A stretch of DNA of 64,000 nt from an uncultured Bacteroidales bacterium (GTDB lineage Bacteria; Bacteroidota; Bacteroidia; Bacteroidales; F082): NCBI GenBank assembly GCA_946184615.1, contig CAMHFN010000002.1, positions 80,216-144,215 of the forward strand. The letters run 5' to 3'. Of the stretch, positions 33,460 to 41,735 are shown in pieces; the first letter of the stretch is position 1; each line of letters opens with the position of its first letter. A program made the position numbers and the translations under genes. The notes beneath the pieces were generated by a model. It made no database searches. It was not told the DNA's origin and saw nothing but the letters and a program-made list of their open reading frames with translations.

Positions 33460-34050
33460 TTAGTGGATTAAGTCGTTTTCGTCAATTAGATTATTTAGCA
33501 TAGCATAAACGGTAAGTCCTGAAACCGATTTGATGCCTGTTTTTCGGGTGATGTTCTTACGGTGGGAGATGACGGTGTGGATGGAAATGTTCATCATGTC
33601 GGCAATCTCCTTGTTCATCATGCCTTTAGCTACGGCCACCAAAACATCAATTTCCCGTTTTGAGAGCTCCACGTCGTCCGTTTTCTTTGAGGTCTCGTTT
33701 TGGGCCACTTCATTCATCTTGCCGATGACCTTGGCACGGGTGTCGTTGATTTCGATGATTCCATGATAAGGAGCCAGCATGGTGTGGTCAAGATAGGAAG
33801 CCACTAGAGCGATGATAATCAGGTTGTCGTGTTCTTTTTCGAGCTGCGTAAGGAAATCTTTGGATTGAAAGCCTAATAGGGTTGGATTGACAATCAGGAT
33901 ATTTGCATCGGTAGTCAGGATCTTCTCGCTGACATGTTCAGGGTTGTCGAGGCGTGCCACCACGTCGAACTGCGCCATGCTGTCGATGATTTCGGCCAGT
34001 CCGTTTGCGATGATCTCTGAGGCTTCGCAGATGATGACACGGTTTCTCAT
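33460..34050 (-). CDS. LuxR-type regulator with a receiver-like domain lacking the phospho-acceptor
   Basis: 196 residues. The C-terminal 65 residues are a LuxR helix-turn-helix (LSKREIDVLVAVAKGMMNKEIADMMNISIHTV, in two parts with SHRKNITRKTG). The N-terminal domain has the receiver fold pattern, but where the phosphorylated Asp should be it has Asn (ILIVNPTLLG, N55), and the acidic pocket is replaced by CEASE. It is therefore probably not phosphorylated. It overlaps the di-iron gene upstream by four bases, so the two are co-expressed and it may respond to the same nitrosative or oxidative signal. Confidence 0.82.
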   Translation of the reverse strand: MRNRVIICEASEIIANGLAEIIDSMAQFDVVARLDNPEHVSEKILTTDANILIVNPTLLGFQSKDFLTQLEKEHDNLIIIALVASYLDHTMLAPYHGIIEINDTRAKVIGKMNEVAQNETSKKTDDVELSKREIDVLVAVAKGMMNKEIADMMNISIHTVISHRKNITRKTGIKSVSGLTVYAMLNNLIDENDLIH

Positions 34051-34748
34051 GACAAGGCATTTTCGAGTGATTCAACATAAGGGATGAGGATGTGGTCCTC
34101 GATGACCGAGTGGCGGTTGAGGTCGTCGCTCAGTTCCATGATGTCTAGCGAAATCTCCACACGTTCTTTGGGAAGAATGTCGCCGGGAAGATATTTCAGC
34201 AGGATGTTCATCATGTCGTCGAGTACATCCTGGATGTTGGTGTGGTTATGTTCAAATTCATCAATCCGATAGGAATCCGTGTGCTGTCCTTTGAGCAGTG
34301 CTTCAATATACGGGAACGCCACTTCTTCCTCGTAAAACTTGATGTGCCGCATTACTTCCCGCTTGTATTCGTCGTAAAAGTGAGAGAGCATGGGACCATA
34401 TTTGGGGCCGCAAGCCTTAATGATGCGTTGCAGATGTTCTTCTAGGTGAGGGAAGCGTTCGTCAAGGTAATATTGGTGGGAGGCCTTCAGATAAGGGAGA
34501 AGCCCATTCATGTCGATGCGTTTCAACTCATTAGGATCAGGCTTGTATCCGCTGTCGGTGTAGATCTCGCAAAGGATAAGGAAGAGGTCGGCACTCACCT
34601 TGTTCATACGGCACACCTCTTCAACACTACGGTCGCCAAAGCCCAGTTCAATACCAAACCGAGGCAGCAGTTGCAGCAACCTTCTGTCGCCAGCAACCAG
34701 TTCAGCCAATTTGGTGTCTTTCGTGAAAAGATCTTTCTTTTTTGCCAT
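34047..34748 (-). CDS. RIC/YtfE-type hemerythrin-like di-iron protein
   Basis: 233 residues from ATG 34748. The N-terminal 60 residues resemble the ScdA/RIC N-domain (FTKDTKLAELVAGDRRLLQLL, split as needed, FGIELGFGDRSVEEVC). The rest is a hemerythrin four-helix bundle with His/Glu ligands: SHQYYLDERFPHLEEHL, RHIKFYEEEVAF, FEHNHTNI and HSVIEDHILIPYVE. The family repairs iron-sulfur clusters damaged by nitric oxide or peroxide. The pairing with a LuxR-type regulator is common in Bacteroidales. The Cys residue for SufE-type transfer is not obvious. Confidence 0.85.
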   Translation of the reverse strand: MAKKKDLFTKDTKLAELVAGDRRLLQLLPRFGIELGFGDRSVEEVCRMNKVSADLFLILCEIYTDSGYKPDPNELKRIDMNGLLPYLKASHQYYLDERFPHLEEHLQRIIKACGPKYGPMLSHFYDEYKREVMRHIKFYEEEVAFPYIEALLKGQHTDSYRIDEFEHNHTNIQDVLDDMMNILLKYLPGDILPKERVEISLDIMELSDDLNRHSVIEDHILIPYVESLENALS

Positions 34749-34791
34749 GTTGATTTCGTTCATTGTTCGATGGGGCAAAGTTAATAAAAAA

Positions 34792-36723
34792 TCAGTTTTT
34801 CAATGTTCGCATGGCGTTGAGCACGGCTAGCACGGTGACACCCACATCGGCGAATACCGCCATCCACATGGTGGCGATACCGAAGGCTGCCAGGGTAAGC
34901 ACGGCGGCTTTTACGCCAATGGCCAGCCAGACATTCTGCTTCGCGATGTTCAATGTACGTCGTGCGATGCGGATGGCAAGAGCGATTTTGGAAGGTTTGT
35001 CGTCCATAAGCACCACATCGGCCGCCTCGATGGCGGCGTCGCTACCGAGTCCGCCCATGGCAATGCCCACATCGGCACGGGCCAACACGGGTGCATCGTT
35101 GATGCCGTCACCCACGAAAGCGAGTTGACCGTTGGCAGTTGGCAGTTGACTTTTATGCAGTTTATTGACATAGTCCACTTTGTCGGCGGGTAATAGTTCG
35201 GCGTGGTATTCGTCGATGCCGAGTTGTTCGGCCACGGCTTTGCCCACCTCTTCACGGTCGCCAGTGAGCATTACGGTGTGGTGCACCCCCAGTGACTTCA
35301 GTTCTCGGATGGCCTCGGCACTGTCGTCCTTCACCTTGTCGTTGATGACGATGTGTCCGGCATACTCTCCGTCGATGGCGACATGGATGATCGTCCCCAC
35401 ATGCTCGCAGTCGTGCCATTGTGCCCCTATCGACTCCATCATCTTGGCGTTGCCTACACACACCGTCCAGCCTTCCACCTTGGCCTTAATGCCATGTCCA
35501 GCGACCTCTTCCACCTCGGTCAGTTGGCAACCGTCCGTGGCCTCGTCAGGAAAAGCGTCTCGCAAAGCGGCTCCGATGGGATGGGTCGAATAATGCTCCA
35601 CATGCGCAGCAAGATGGAGGAGATGTCGCTCGTCGCATTTCTCGGGGTGGATGGCGGTGACGGCGAACTGGCCGTGGGTCAAGGTTCCGGTCTTGTCAAA
35701 AACCACGGTTCCTACCTTGGCAAGAACATCCAGATAATTGGAGCCTTTCACCAAGATGCCTTTCCTCGATGCCCCTCCGATGCCCCCAAAGAAGGTGAGC
35801 GGCACGCTGATGACCAAGGCGCAGGGGCAAGATACTACCAAGAACATCAGCGCCCGGTAAATCCAAGTGGCAAACGGTTGTGACAGCAACAAGGGTGGGA
35901 TAACGGCCAGAGCCAAGGCCGCAAACACGACTACGGGGGTATATATGCGCGCGAACTTGGTAATGAAGTTTTCGCTTTTGGACTTGCTCTCGGCGGCGTT
36001 CTCAACGAGGTCGATGATCTTGGCCACCGTACTTTCGCCGAAGGCCTTTGTGGTGCGTACTTTGATGAGACCTGAAAGGTTGACGCATCCTGAAATCACT
36101 TCGTCGTCTTTCTCCACGTTTCTAGGAACGCTCTCACCCGTCAAGGCAACCGTGTTCAAAGCCGTATTGCCTTCAACGACCACGCCGTCCAACGGCACCT
36201 TCTCGCCGGGTTTGACGAGGATGATCTCACCGACTTCAACGTCCTCGGGATGGACATCCTCCAAGATGCCGTTGCGTTCCACATGGGCAATGTCAGGCCG
36301 GATGTCCATCAAATGGGAAATGCCCTCTCGACTCTTGCCCTCGGCGTATTCCTCGAAGAGTTCTCCGATTTGGAAAAACAGCATGACAAAGACGGCCTCG
36401 GGATATTGGGTCTCAGCCCCAGGCATGAAACCGATGCAAAGCGCACCGATGGTGGCGACCGACATCAAAAAGTCCTCGTTGAAAGCCTCACCGTGGATGA
36501 GCCCTTCAGCAGCCTCCTTCAGAGTGTCGAAACCGATGAAGAGATAAGGGACGAGATAAACCAGCAACAACTGCCAATTGTTTAGTCCGCAGGTCTTTTC
36601 AACGATAACGGCTGCAAGAAGTAAAATTACTGCCACAGCAATCTTTATGATCCGCCCCTTCAATCCTTCTTCATGATGTTCGTGATGGTGTTCGTGGTTA
36701 TGTTCGTGATGATGTTCTGACAT
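34792..36723 (-). CDS. Heavy-metal P1B-type ATPase (Zn/Cd/Pb type)
   Basis: 643 residues. A His-rich N-terminal tail (HHHEHNHEHHHEHHEE) replaces the usual HMA domain and may bind zinc. Eight membrane helices are expected; the metal-binding SCPCALVIS is in helix 6. The P-domain DKTGTLT, the HP-type metal-selective region (STHPIGAAL) and GDGINDAP are all in place. This subgroup exports zinc, cadmium or lead from the cytoplasm. It lies head-to-head with the outer-membrane porin gene but has no obvious shared promoter. Confidence 0.92.
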   Translation of the reverse strand: MSEHHHEHNHEHHHEHHEEGLKGRIIKIAVAVILLLAAVIVEKTCGLNNWQLLLVYLVPYLFIGFDTLKEAAEGLIHGEAFNEDFLMSVATIGALCIGFMPGAETQYPEAVFVMLFFQIGELFEEYAEGKSREGISHLMDIRPDIAHVERNGILEDVHPEDVEVGEIILVKPGEKVPLDGVVVEGNTALNTVALTGESVPRNVEKDDEVISGCVNLSGLIKVRTTKAFGESTVAKIIDLVENAAESKSKSENFITKFARIYTPVVVFAALALAVIPPLLLSQPFATWIYRALMFLVVSCPCALVISVPLTFFGGIGGASRKGILVKGSNYLDVLAKVGTVVFDKTGTLTHGQFAVTAIHPEKCDERHLLHLAAHVEHYSTHPIGAALRDAFPDEATDGCQLTEVEEVAGHGIKAKVEGWTVCVGNAKMMESIGAQWHDCEHVGTIIHVAIDGEYAGHIVINDKVKDDSAEAIRELKSLGVHHTVMLTGDREEVGKAVAEQLGIDEYHAELLPADKVDYVNKLHKSQLPTANGQLAFVGDGINDAPVLARADVGIAMGGLGSDAAIEAADVVLMDDKPSKIALAIRIARRTLNIAKQNVWLAIGVKAAVLTLAAFGIATMWMAVFADVGVTVLAVLNAMRTLKN

Positions 36724-36814
36724 TTTTCAATCTCCTTTCGCTTGCAAAATTAGGGAGTAAATCGATAGTTAATCCTCCTAATTTATGGTTATTCACCTTT
36801 TCAAAAACCCTAAT

Positions 36815-36858
36815 CAATGGGGATTCCTTCGCGGGAAAAGAGTTCGGAATTTTGCATC
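36815..36858 (+). promoter_or_regulatory. Promoter region of the outer-membrane barrel gene
   Basis: A -7-like GAATTTTG at 36847-36854 lies in the context TCGGAATTTTGCA. The same 13 bases occur upstream of the imelysin gene (44650-44662), followed in both by AATAATTAA, so the two promoters look related. The -33 box is not clear. Confidence 0.5.
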
Positions 36859-36881
36859 ATCAATAATTAAAAAACAACAAG

Positions 36882-38174
36882 ATGAAATCGAAACTGATAA
36901 CAAGTGCTTTTTTGTTTGGTATTGTACTGATATTGAATTCTTTGCAAGCTCAAGACACCCTTGTGAAAAAACAACGTCTGACCATCGGCGGCTACGGCGA
37001 GGCGATCTATACGCGAAATTTCTATAGCGACAACATGTACCGCTATTCCCATGCGGAGTCCTATACGGATGCCAAGAGCCATGGCCGTCTCGACCTGCCC
37101 CATGTGGTCATCAACCTTGGCTATGACTTTGGCAAAGGCTGGACCATGGGTTCGGAAATCGAGTTTGAACATGGCGGTAGCGAAGTCGCTGTGGAGATCG
37201 AAGCCGAAGAGACCGGCGAGTTCGAACATGAGATCGAACGTGGCGGCGAAGTCGCCCTGGAGCAGTTTTGGATCCAGAAATCATTTGGCAAAGGCTTCAA
37301 CATCCGTATGGGGCACCTTGTGGTCCCTGTCGGACAGACCAACAAAGCCCACATGCCCACCGAGTTCTTCACCTGCTACCGTCCTGAGGGCGAGTTCAAC
37401 ATCCTGCCTTGCACCTGGCATGAGACGGGCATCAGCCTCTGGGGCAAGCTCGGCAGCTGGCGTTATGAGGCCATGGTCATTCCTGCCTTGAACTCCAACA
37501 TGTTCAACAACGCCAACTGGGTGAAAAACGGCTCCGCTTCGGCCTACGAGTTCCGGGTGGCCAACCATCTGGCGGGGGTGTTGCGCATCGACAACTATTC
37601 CGTCAAGAACCTGTATCTCGGCGTGAGCGGTTACATCGGCAACTGCTTCAACAACGACATTGTTACCAACGAATTCACCGAGACCAGCCCATATAAAGAC
37701 GTGAAGGGCACTGTGGTCATCGGTACGGCTGAGTTCGACTACAAGGCCAACGGCTTGGTGCTGCGGGGCAATTTCGACTATGGTTACCTCAGCGAGGCCA
37801 ACCTCATCTCTTCGTGGAACAAGAACCAGAACCACCAGAGTTTCTCGCCTTATCCGCGTTCGCAAGTAGGGGAGAAGGCCATCGCCTACGGCGGTGAAGC
37901 CGCTTACGACATCTTAAAACCCGTAAAGTCTGTTAGCGACCAGAAGCTTTACCTCTTCGGCCGTTACGACTATTACGACTCGTATATCCCTTCTGCCTTA
38001 ACCCTCACCGACTATCAATGGACTGACCGTCACGTGATGACCTTCGGCCTGAATTACTATCCCACCGACCAGATCGTCATCAAAGCCGAGTACGCCAAAC
38101 GCTTCCTCAAAGAGCAATACAACGACGAGCCGAGCTTCAGCATTGGGGTGGCGTATAGCGGGTTTTTCAGATAA
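36882..38174 (+). CDS. Outer-membrane beta-barrel (porin-like) protein
   Basis: 430 residues. The signal peptide ends at LQAQ. The mature part alternates hydrophobic and polar residues with many aromatic girdle residues (IGGYGEAIYTRNFY, DKAEFDYKAN pattern) and ends in a C-terminal strand with terminal Phe (SFSIGVAYSGFFR). An acidic segment near 100-120 (IEAEETGEFEHEIERG) may lie in a loop and bind metal. It may import a substrate for the imelysin system. A degenerate copy of its 3' end lies at 38341-38447, showing that a second copy once existed. Confidence 0.75.
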   Translation: MKSKLITSAFLFGIVLILNSLQAQDTLVKKQRLTIGGYGEAIYTRNFYSDNMYRYSHAESYTDAKSHGRLDLPHVVINLGYDFGKGWTMGSEIEFEHGGSEVAVEIEAEETGEFEHEIERGGEVALEQFWIQKSFGKGFNIRMGHLVVPVGQTNKAHMPTEFFTCYRPEGEFNILPCTWHETGISLWGKLGSWRYEAMVIPALNSNMFNNANWVKNGSASAYEFRVANHLAGVLRIDNYSVKNLYLGVSGYIGNCFNNDIVTNEFTETSPYKDVKGTVVIGTAEFDYKANGLVLRGNFDYGYLSEANLISSWNKNQNHQSFSPYPRSQVGEKAIAYGGEAAYDILKPVKSVSDQKLYLFGRYDYYDSYIPSALTLTDYQWTDRHVMTFGLNYYPTDQIVIKAEYAKRFLKEQYNDEPSFSIGVAYSGFFR

Positions 38175-38184
38175 AATTGAAAAA

Positions 38185-38324
38185 GGTCAACGGCTTGTTG
38201 ACCAAATTGGCCACCAGGTTGGTGACCTATTTGTGGAAGTTGAAAAAAAGCCAGCAAGTTGCTGGCCAATTCAACAGCAAATCGTCAACAAGTCGTTGAC
38301 GAAATTCGTCACCAACTGGTGACG
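38185..38324. repeat. Array of five short palindromes (hairpins)
   Basis: Five inverted repeats of 17-19 bases with 6-7 bp stems and 4-5-base loops: 38185-38203 (GGTCAAC/GTTGACC), 38209-38227 (GGCCACC/GGTGACC, one mismatch), 38250-38266 (GCCAGC/GCTGGC), 38283-38301 (CGTCAAC/GTTGACG) and 38307-38324 (CGTCACC/GGTGACG). The stem core TCAAC or TCACC recurs, but loops and flanks differ. Read as transcribed, each would form a stable hairpin. It is not a CRISPR array. Confidence 0.8.
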
Positions 38325-38340
38325 GATTAAGTGCTCTATT

Positions 38341-38447
38341 GACCAGATCGTCATCAAGGCCATGTGACCAGCCGCTTCCTCATGGAGCAATTTAATGATG
38401 AACCGAGTTTCAGCGTGGGGGGGCGTATAGCAGTATTTCGAAAGATA
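38341..38447 (+). pseudogene. Degenerate copy of the 3' end of the porin gene
   Basis: The stretch starting GACCAGATCGTCATCAAGGC is a diverged copy of 38067-38174, the C-terminal codons of the porin (DQIVIKAEYAKRFLKEQ region). It has short deletions and a run of seven G that break the frame. It is separated from the intact gene by the hairpin array. It marks the left edge of the second accessory block and suggests the porin once had a tandem copy. Confidence 0.75.
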
Positions 38448-38483
38448 ATTAATAAACACCATATTTATATATAAAATATTTTT

Positions 38484-38491
38484 TATCTTTG
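38484..38491 (+). promoter_or_regulatory. -7 element next to a start codon (probable leaderless transcript)
   Basis: TATCTTTG ends only four bases before the ATG at 38496, so the 5' leader of the next gene would be nearly absent. Confidence 0.5.
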
Positions 38492-38495
38492 CGCC

Positions 38496-39008
38496 ATGTT
38501 TGATGCAAAGAAGTTTATCACAGATTCGATTTATGGTGAACGCCTGTTGATTAGCAAACAGGCCGACAAAACTGAGCTCGAAGATAACATTCGTGTTGCG
38601 AGGATACTACTTAGCTGTTTTGTCGACATGAATATTCGTATTAATGAACATCTGTTGGTTTTTGGCCATAAGAATCCAGAATATACCATAAATGAGAGAC
38701 TCGCCGACCGAAAAGGCGTTGAGAGCGAGCGAGGAGTAAAGTCGGCTTTTCGTAAGGCGAAAGATCAAGGCTGTCAGGTAGTGGTGCTTGATTTCGACAT
38801 GCACATGTCAGAAAAAGCTATTCAAACTAGAAAGATTGCCTCTGGCATCTATGGAAGACACGAGGATTTTGCAAGCGGAATAGTATCCGAGTGTTATGTG
38901 GTTCACAATGGCATAGCAGTGGTTGTAAAACCCGATGTTTTTGCCAGTCCTGACAAGGATACCATCAAGCATTTAATAGAAGAATTATTGGAAAAACTGA
39001 GGACATAA
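38496..39008 (+). CDS. Possible CdiA-C-like tRNA nuclease toxin domain protein
   Basis: 170 residues, no signal. The core GHKNPEYTINERLADRKG, then SERGVKSAFRKAKDQGCQVVVLDFD resembles the nuclease fold found in CdiA C-terminal tRNA nucleases (a substrate-like N-P-E/D strand, a K or R-G, and a helix ending in a K-x-x-x-Q-x-VVLD strand). It stands alone, with no delivery domain. A 9-bp stem-loop at 38999-39026 overlaps its stop. No immunity gene is recognised. The identification rests on pattern and could be wrong. Confidence 0.4.
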   Translation: MFDAKKFITDSIYGERLLISKQADKTELEDNIRVARILLSCFVDMNIRINEHLLVFGHKNPEYTINERLADRKGVESERGVKSAFRKAKDQGCQVVVLDFDMHMSEKAIQTRKIASGIYGRHEDFASGIVSECYVVHNGIAVVVKPDVFASPDKDTIKHLIEELLEKLRT

Positions 39009-39026
39009 CCTTGCGGCTATGTCCTC
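38999..39026 (+). terminator. Stem-loop overlapping the stop codon of the 38496 gene
   Basis: GAGGACATA (38999-39007) pairs perfectly with TATGTCCTC (39018-39026) around a ten-base loop. There is no T run, so it may be a processing or stability hairpin rather than a terminator. The remaining 39027-39150 has a further GGTCAGA/TCTGACC pair and nothing coding. Confidence 0.5.
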
Positions 39027-39155
39027 ATATGGGGGTCAGAAAGGTCCAGCTTGAGTATTGCTGCGAAAGCAATTAGTTCGCGCCCTCTGACGACAATCTG
39101 ACCATGCAAAGATATTATCTTTTTTCATTTCCTGCAAGGTTTTCCTGAAAAAAAG

Positions 39156-39186
39156 TTGAAAAGTTCAACGAATGTTAGTATCTTTG
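39156..39186 (+). promoter_or_regulatory. Promoter of the structured leader
   Basis: TTG at 39156-39158, a 20-base gap, TATCTTTG at 39179-39186. The -33 box lies in the inverted repeat GTTGAA-AAG-TTCAAC (39155-39169), a possible operator. Confidence 0.65.
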
Positions 39187-39250
39187 CACTTTAACAATTA
39201 ACGAATTAAACACGGGAAACAGAAGCAATAGACAAGTAAACTTATATTGA

Positions 39251-39390
39251 GCTGACGCTCTTGTTCTCACTTGGGAAGTCCGGAAAACTTATCAGCTACG
39301 AGAATGAGTTGCGAAGGACTCACGTTCATAGGCGTGAGATTTCGTAATCTTATTTGTAGCATGGCAACTTTCCGGACGCCACCAAGTAAA
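39251..39390 (+). ncRNA. Structured 5' leader RNA, unidentified
   Basis: Strong pairing is visible: ACTTGG (39269-39274) with CCAAGT (39382-39387), and GTCCGGAAA (39278-39286) with TTTCCGGAC (39369-39377), separated by a small internal loop. Inside lie TACGA/TCGTA (39297-39301 with 39342-39346) and the hairpin CTCACG/CGTGAG (39319-39324 with 39333-39338). GAG/CTC at 39250-39260 forms a small hairpin before it. No ORF fits. It lies about 60 bases after a promoter and 160 bases before the 39554 start, so it could be a cis-regulatory or attenuating RNA. I cannot assign it to an RNA family from memory. Confidence 0.7.
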
Positions 39391-39517
39391 TAAGTCCTTA
39401 CGGAAGCATCACGCCTCTTTTTATATCCGAACGAATGGGCAAAGATATGGTACATAGGGATAACGGAAGGAAAGTTTGCAAGCCTTGCAAAACTCCAATC
39501 AGTTGGTAATAATGACG

Positions 39518-39525
39518 TATATTTG
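39518..39525 (+). promoter_or_regulatory. Second -7 element before the 39554 gene
   Basis: TATATTTG, with the dyad CCAA-TCAG-TTGG (39495-39506) centred 17-18 bases upstream. This is placed like the island operators but with different half-sites. A 17-bp palindrome TTTGCAAGCCTTGCAAA lies just before it at 39474-39490. Confidence 0.5.
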
Positions 39526-39553
39526 CAATGTTGGTTTGAAATACAATTGCAAC

Positions 39554-40654
39554 ATGGAAGAAACACAGCAACATAAAGTCCATCATCAAGTGGCGCTCTT
39601 CAGCCTGGACCTGCCTTTCCAGCCTTACGGCTGTCAGATGATCTATATTGAGACGAATGTAAACAAACACATCAACGCATACTTTCGTGAAAATACCACG
39701 AAAGTAGCCGATATCATTGGGAAACAGTTCATTTATCTACCAGTCCTGTTAGAAGATGTGGCACAGGTGGTGGATTACAATTGGCCTGGGACCGATCCTG
39801 CTCGGATAGAAGAAGCAAAGCCTGATTCGTCATGGTATTTAGACACTTATCGCGAGATTCTCTCTTATCGGATAGACAAGAAAGGTGGTGGGTTGGAATT
39901 GCCATTGCACATTTCAGAGATGCCGCTGTTGATACGTTACGAATATACTACATCCGATGGCCATTTATTCACGCTGTTTCCACTGCAATATAATAATGAC
40001 GGACAATTTGAACAGCTATTGAAAGCCATAGCTTGTGTGCCTTATCTGGATTCTGGGATTCGTCATAGCACGATTACTGAGACGGAGCGTTTGTTTCCTG
40101 AAGATCCGAGAGACCGTGCGGATTGGCGTGATATTAGTTTTTTGGCCGACGAAATAAAACAGCGTATCGAGAAGTTGAAGCTAATGGGCGTAAGTGATTA
40201 TGCGATAAGAAGGTTGATTGATCTGCCAGAACCAAAGTTAAGCAAACTGCTCATCACCAAGGATTACCGCATCTTCCTAACCGATTACAACAACATGGAA
40301 ATTACCATGCCAACGCTGTCGAAGGTGGTCTATTTCTTCTATCTGCGTCATCTGGAAGGGCTTCGATTTAAGGAGTTGATCGATTACAGGGATGAACTGC
40401 TTTTTATTTACTATCGTATCTCTAACCGAGGGGAAGTCGAAAAGATGGAACAAAGCATTGATGAATTGGTGGATTCAACTCGGAATTCCATCAACGAAAA
40501 GTGCAGCCGCATCCGTTCCGCCTTCGTGAGCCGGTTTTGTGACGACTTGGCCAAAAACTATTACATCACCTACGGTGAAGGTCGTGCCAAACGCATTGCT
40601 CTCGACCGTGTTTTGGTGATTGATGAATCGGGAATAATAACAAACAAACCATAA
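39554..40654 (+). CDS. Winged-helix-like protein, long paralogue of the 16967 gene
   Basis: 366 residues from ATG 39554. The first 200 residues are unique, and the last 165 match the island protein at 16967: TKDYRIFLTDYNNMEITM, YLRHLEGL, DELLFIYYRISNR, NSINEKCSRIRSAF and YYITYGEGRAKR. This C-terminal part looks like an OmpR-type winged helix (DNA binding is inference). It has its own regulated promoter and a structured leader upstream. The N-terminal part may sense or bind a partner. Confidence 0.55.
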   Translation: MEETQQHKVHHQVALFSLDLPFQPYGCQMIYIETNVNKHINAYFRENTTKVADIIGKQFIYLPVLLEDVAQVVDYNWPGTDPARIEEAKPDSSWYLDTYREILSYRIDKKGGGLELPLHISEMPLLIRYEYTTSDGHLFTLFPLQYNNDGQFEQLLKAIACVPYLDSGIRHSTITETERLFPEDPRDRADWRDISFLADEIKQRIEKLKLMGVSDYAIRRLIDLPEPKLSKLLITKDYRIFLTDYNNMEITMPTLSKVVYFFYLRHLEGLRFKELIDYRDELLFIYYRISNRGEVEKMEQSIDELVDSTRNSINEKCSRIRSAFVSRFCDDLAKNYYITYGEGRAKRIALDRVLVIDESGIITNKP

Positions 40655-40710
40655 AGCAGGGAAGCCGAAAACTGCAACAAAGAGTAGGCAAAGAAATGCA
40701 AAGATTATAC

Positions 40711-41394
40711 ATGAAAACAAAAAAACGCAATCTTCTTGTGCTATTAAGCACACTCTTCATTCTGTCATGTAGCAACAATGTTTCAACAACCAGAAATGAA
40801 GTTGTAACTAACGAAGATAGTATTGAGTTGAATGGGAGTTTAAGAGACATACCTTTAGGTTTTACAACTATAAAATATGCAAAATACGTTGCAAAGAATG
40901 ATGAAGAAGCACGCTTCATTCACGATATGTATGATATGCTAAAAGCCAGACAAGATAAAGATTGTGAGAAAATAGTAGAACTTTATTATCCCGATTACAT
41001 AAAACTCATTCAACACGAAATACCAGAGAAAAGTGTTGATGAAATCAAAGATTTGTTAAAATTATATCTTGAAGAGAATGTCGAAGAAATGAATGCGACT
41101 TTTACAAATCAATGGAAATATGCGGTTGTTGCAGGTCTTTGTATAACGGACATTAAAAACAGAGTTAAAGAAGGTGACGGCATCTTATACCTTTATGAAT
41201 ACCACAATACTTTAATATCTGAAACAGATACCATCTTTAAAAAAGAAGCCGAGTATTCTATTGCGGCCTCCCTTGATAATGGCAACACGTGGTATGCTAT
41301 TAATCCAGAAGGTGGTGACTTGAATGAGGTTTTTGAGATACTGGGTGTAAGTTTTAGCCATAAAGCAATAGATGAAGTCTTAACAGAAAACTAA
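40711..41394 (+). CDS. Lipoprotein, unknown function
   Basis: 227 residues from ATG 40711. The signal ends in the lipobox FILSC. The mature part is acidic and helical, with an NTF2-like pattern (VELYYPDYIKLIQHEI, then YSIAASLDNGNTWYAI). An upstream in-frame ATG at 40696 exists. It follows the winged-helix gene by 56 bases. No family is recognised. Confidence 0.55.
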   Translation: MKTKKRNLLVLLSTLFILSCSNNVSTTRNEVVTNEDSIELNGSLRDIPLGFTTIKYAKYVAKNDEEARFIHDMYDMLKARQDKDCEKIVELYYPDYIKLIQHEIPEKSVDEIKDLLKLYLEENVEEMNATFTNQWKYAVVAGLCITDIKNRVKEGDGILYLYEYHNTLISETDTIFKKEAEYSIAASLDNGNTWYAINPEGGDLNEVFEILGVSFSHKAIDEVLTEN

Positions 41395-41409
41395 ACTAGG
41401 ACTACTACG

Positions 41410-41625
41410 ATGATAGTTTTGCTGATAATCGCCTTAATAGTTGCAACTATTATACTTAATGCACAGAATAATGCATATAAGGAATCTGGTAAAAAAGAAG
41501 ATAAGGTTACATTTGGTAAGGTGGTGTTGTGGATTGTAGTCTCTGTTGTTCTTGTGTTTCTCGCTTTTAGTAGGTTGATGGGTGATTGGGGGCATGACAC
41601 AAGCGAGATCTTTTTTGGAAGATAG
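41410..41625 (+). CDS. Small two-span membrane protein
   Basis: 71 residues with two membrane helices (IVLLIIALIVATIIL at the start and VVLWIVVSVVLVFLAF in the middle) and a charged loop between. It follows the lipoprotein gene by 15 bases. Function unknown. Confidence 0.5.
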   Translation: MIVLLIIALIVATIILNAQNNAYKESGKKEDKVTFGKVVLWIVVSVVLVFLAFSRLMGDWGHDTSEIFFGR

Positions 41626-41735
41626 TTTGATGAAGAGTTTTTCATATACGATAGAAAATACAATCAGGGAAGTTAAAAACTGCAACGAAGAGTAGGCATA
41701 AAAAGTTGCGCCCGACACGGATTAGGGCTTATTAT

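Noticed and set aside
38185..38324. CRISPR-like array
   Set aside because: The repeats are palindromes with different sequences and no constant repeat/unique spacer pattern, and no cas genes are near.
39474..39490. Palindrome TTTGCAAGCCTTGCAAA as another WYL operator
   Set aside because: The half-site and spacing differ, and it is not 19 bases from the -7 element; kept only as a possible separate site.
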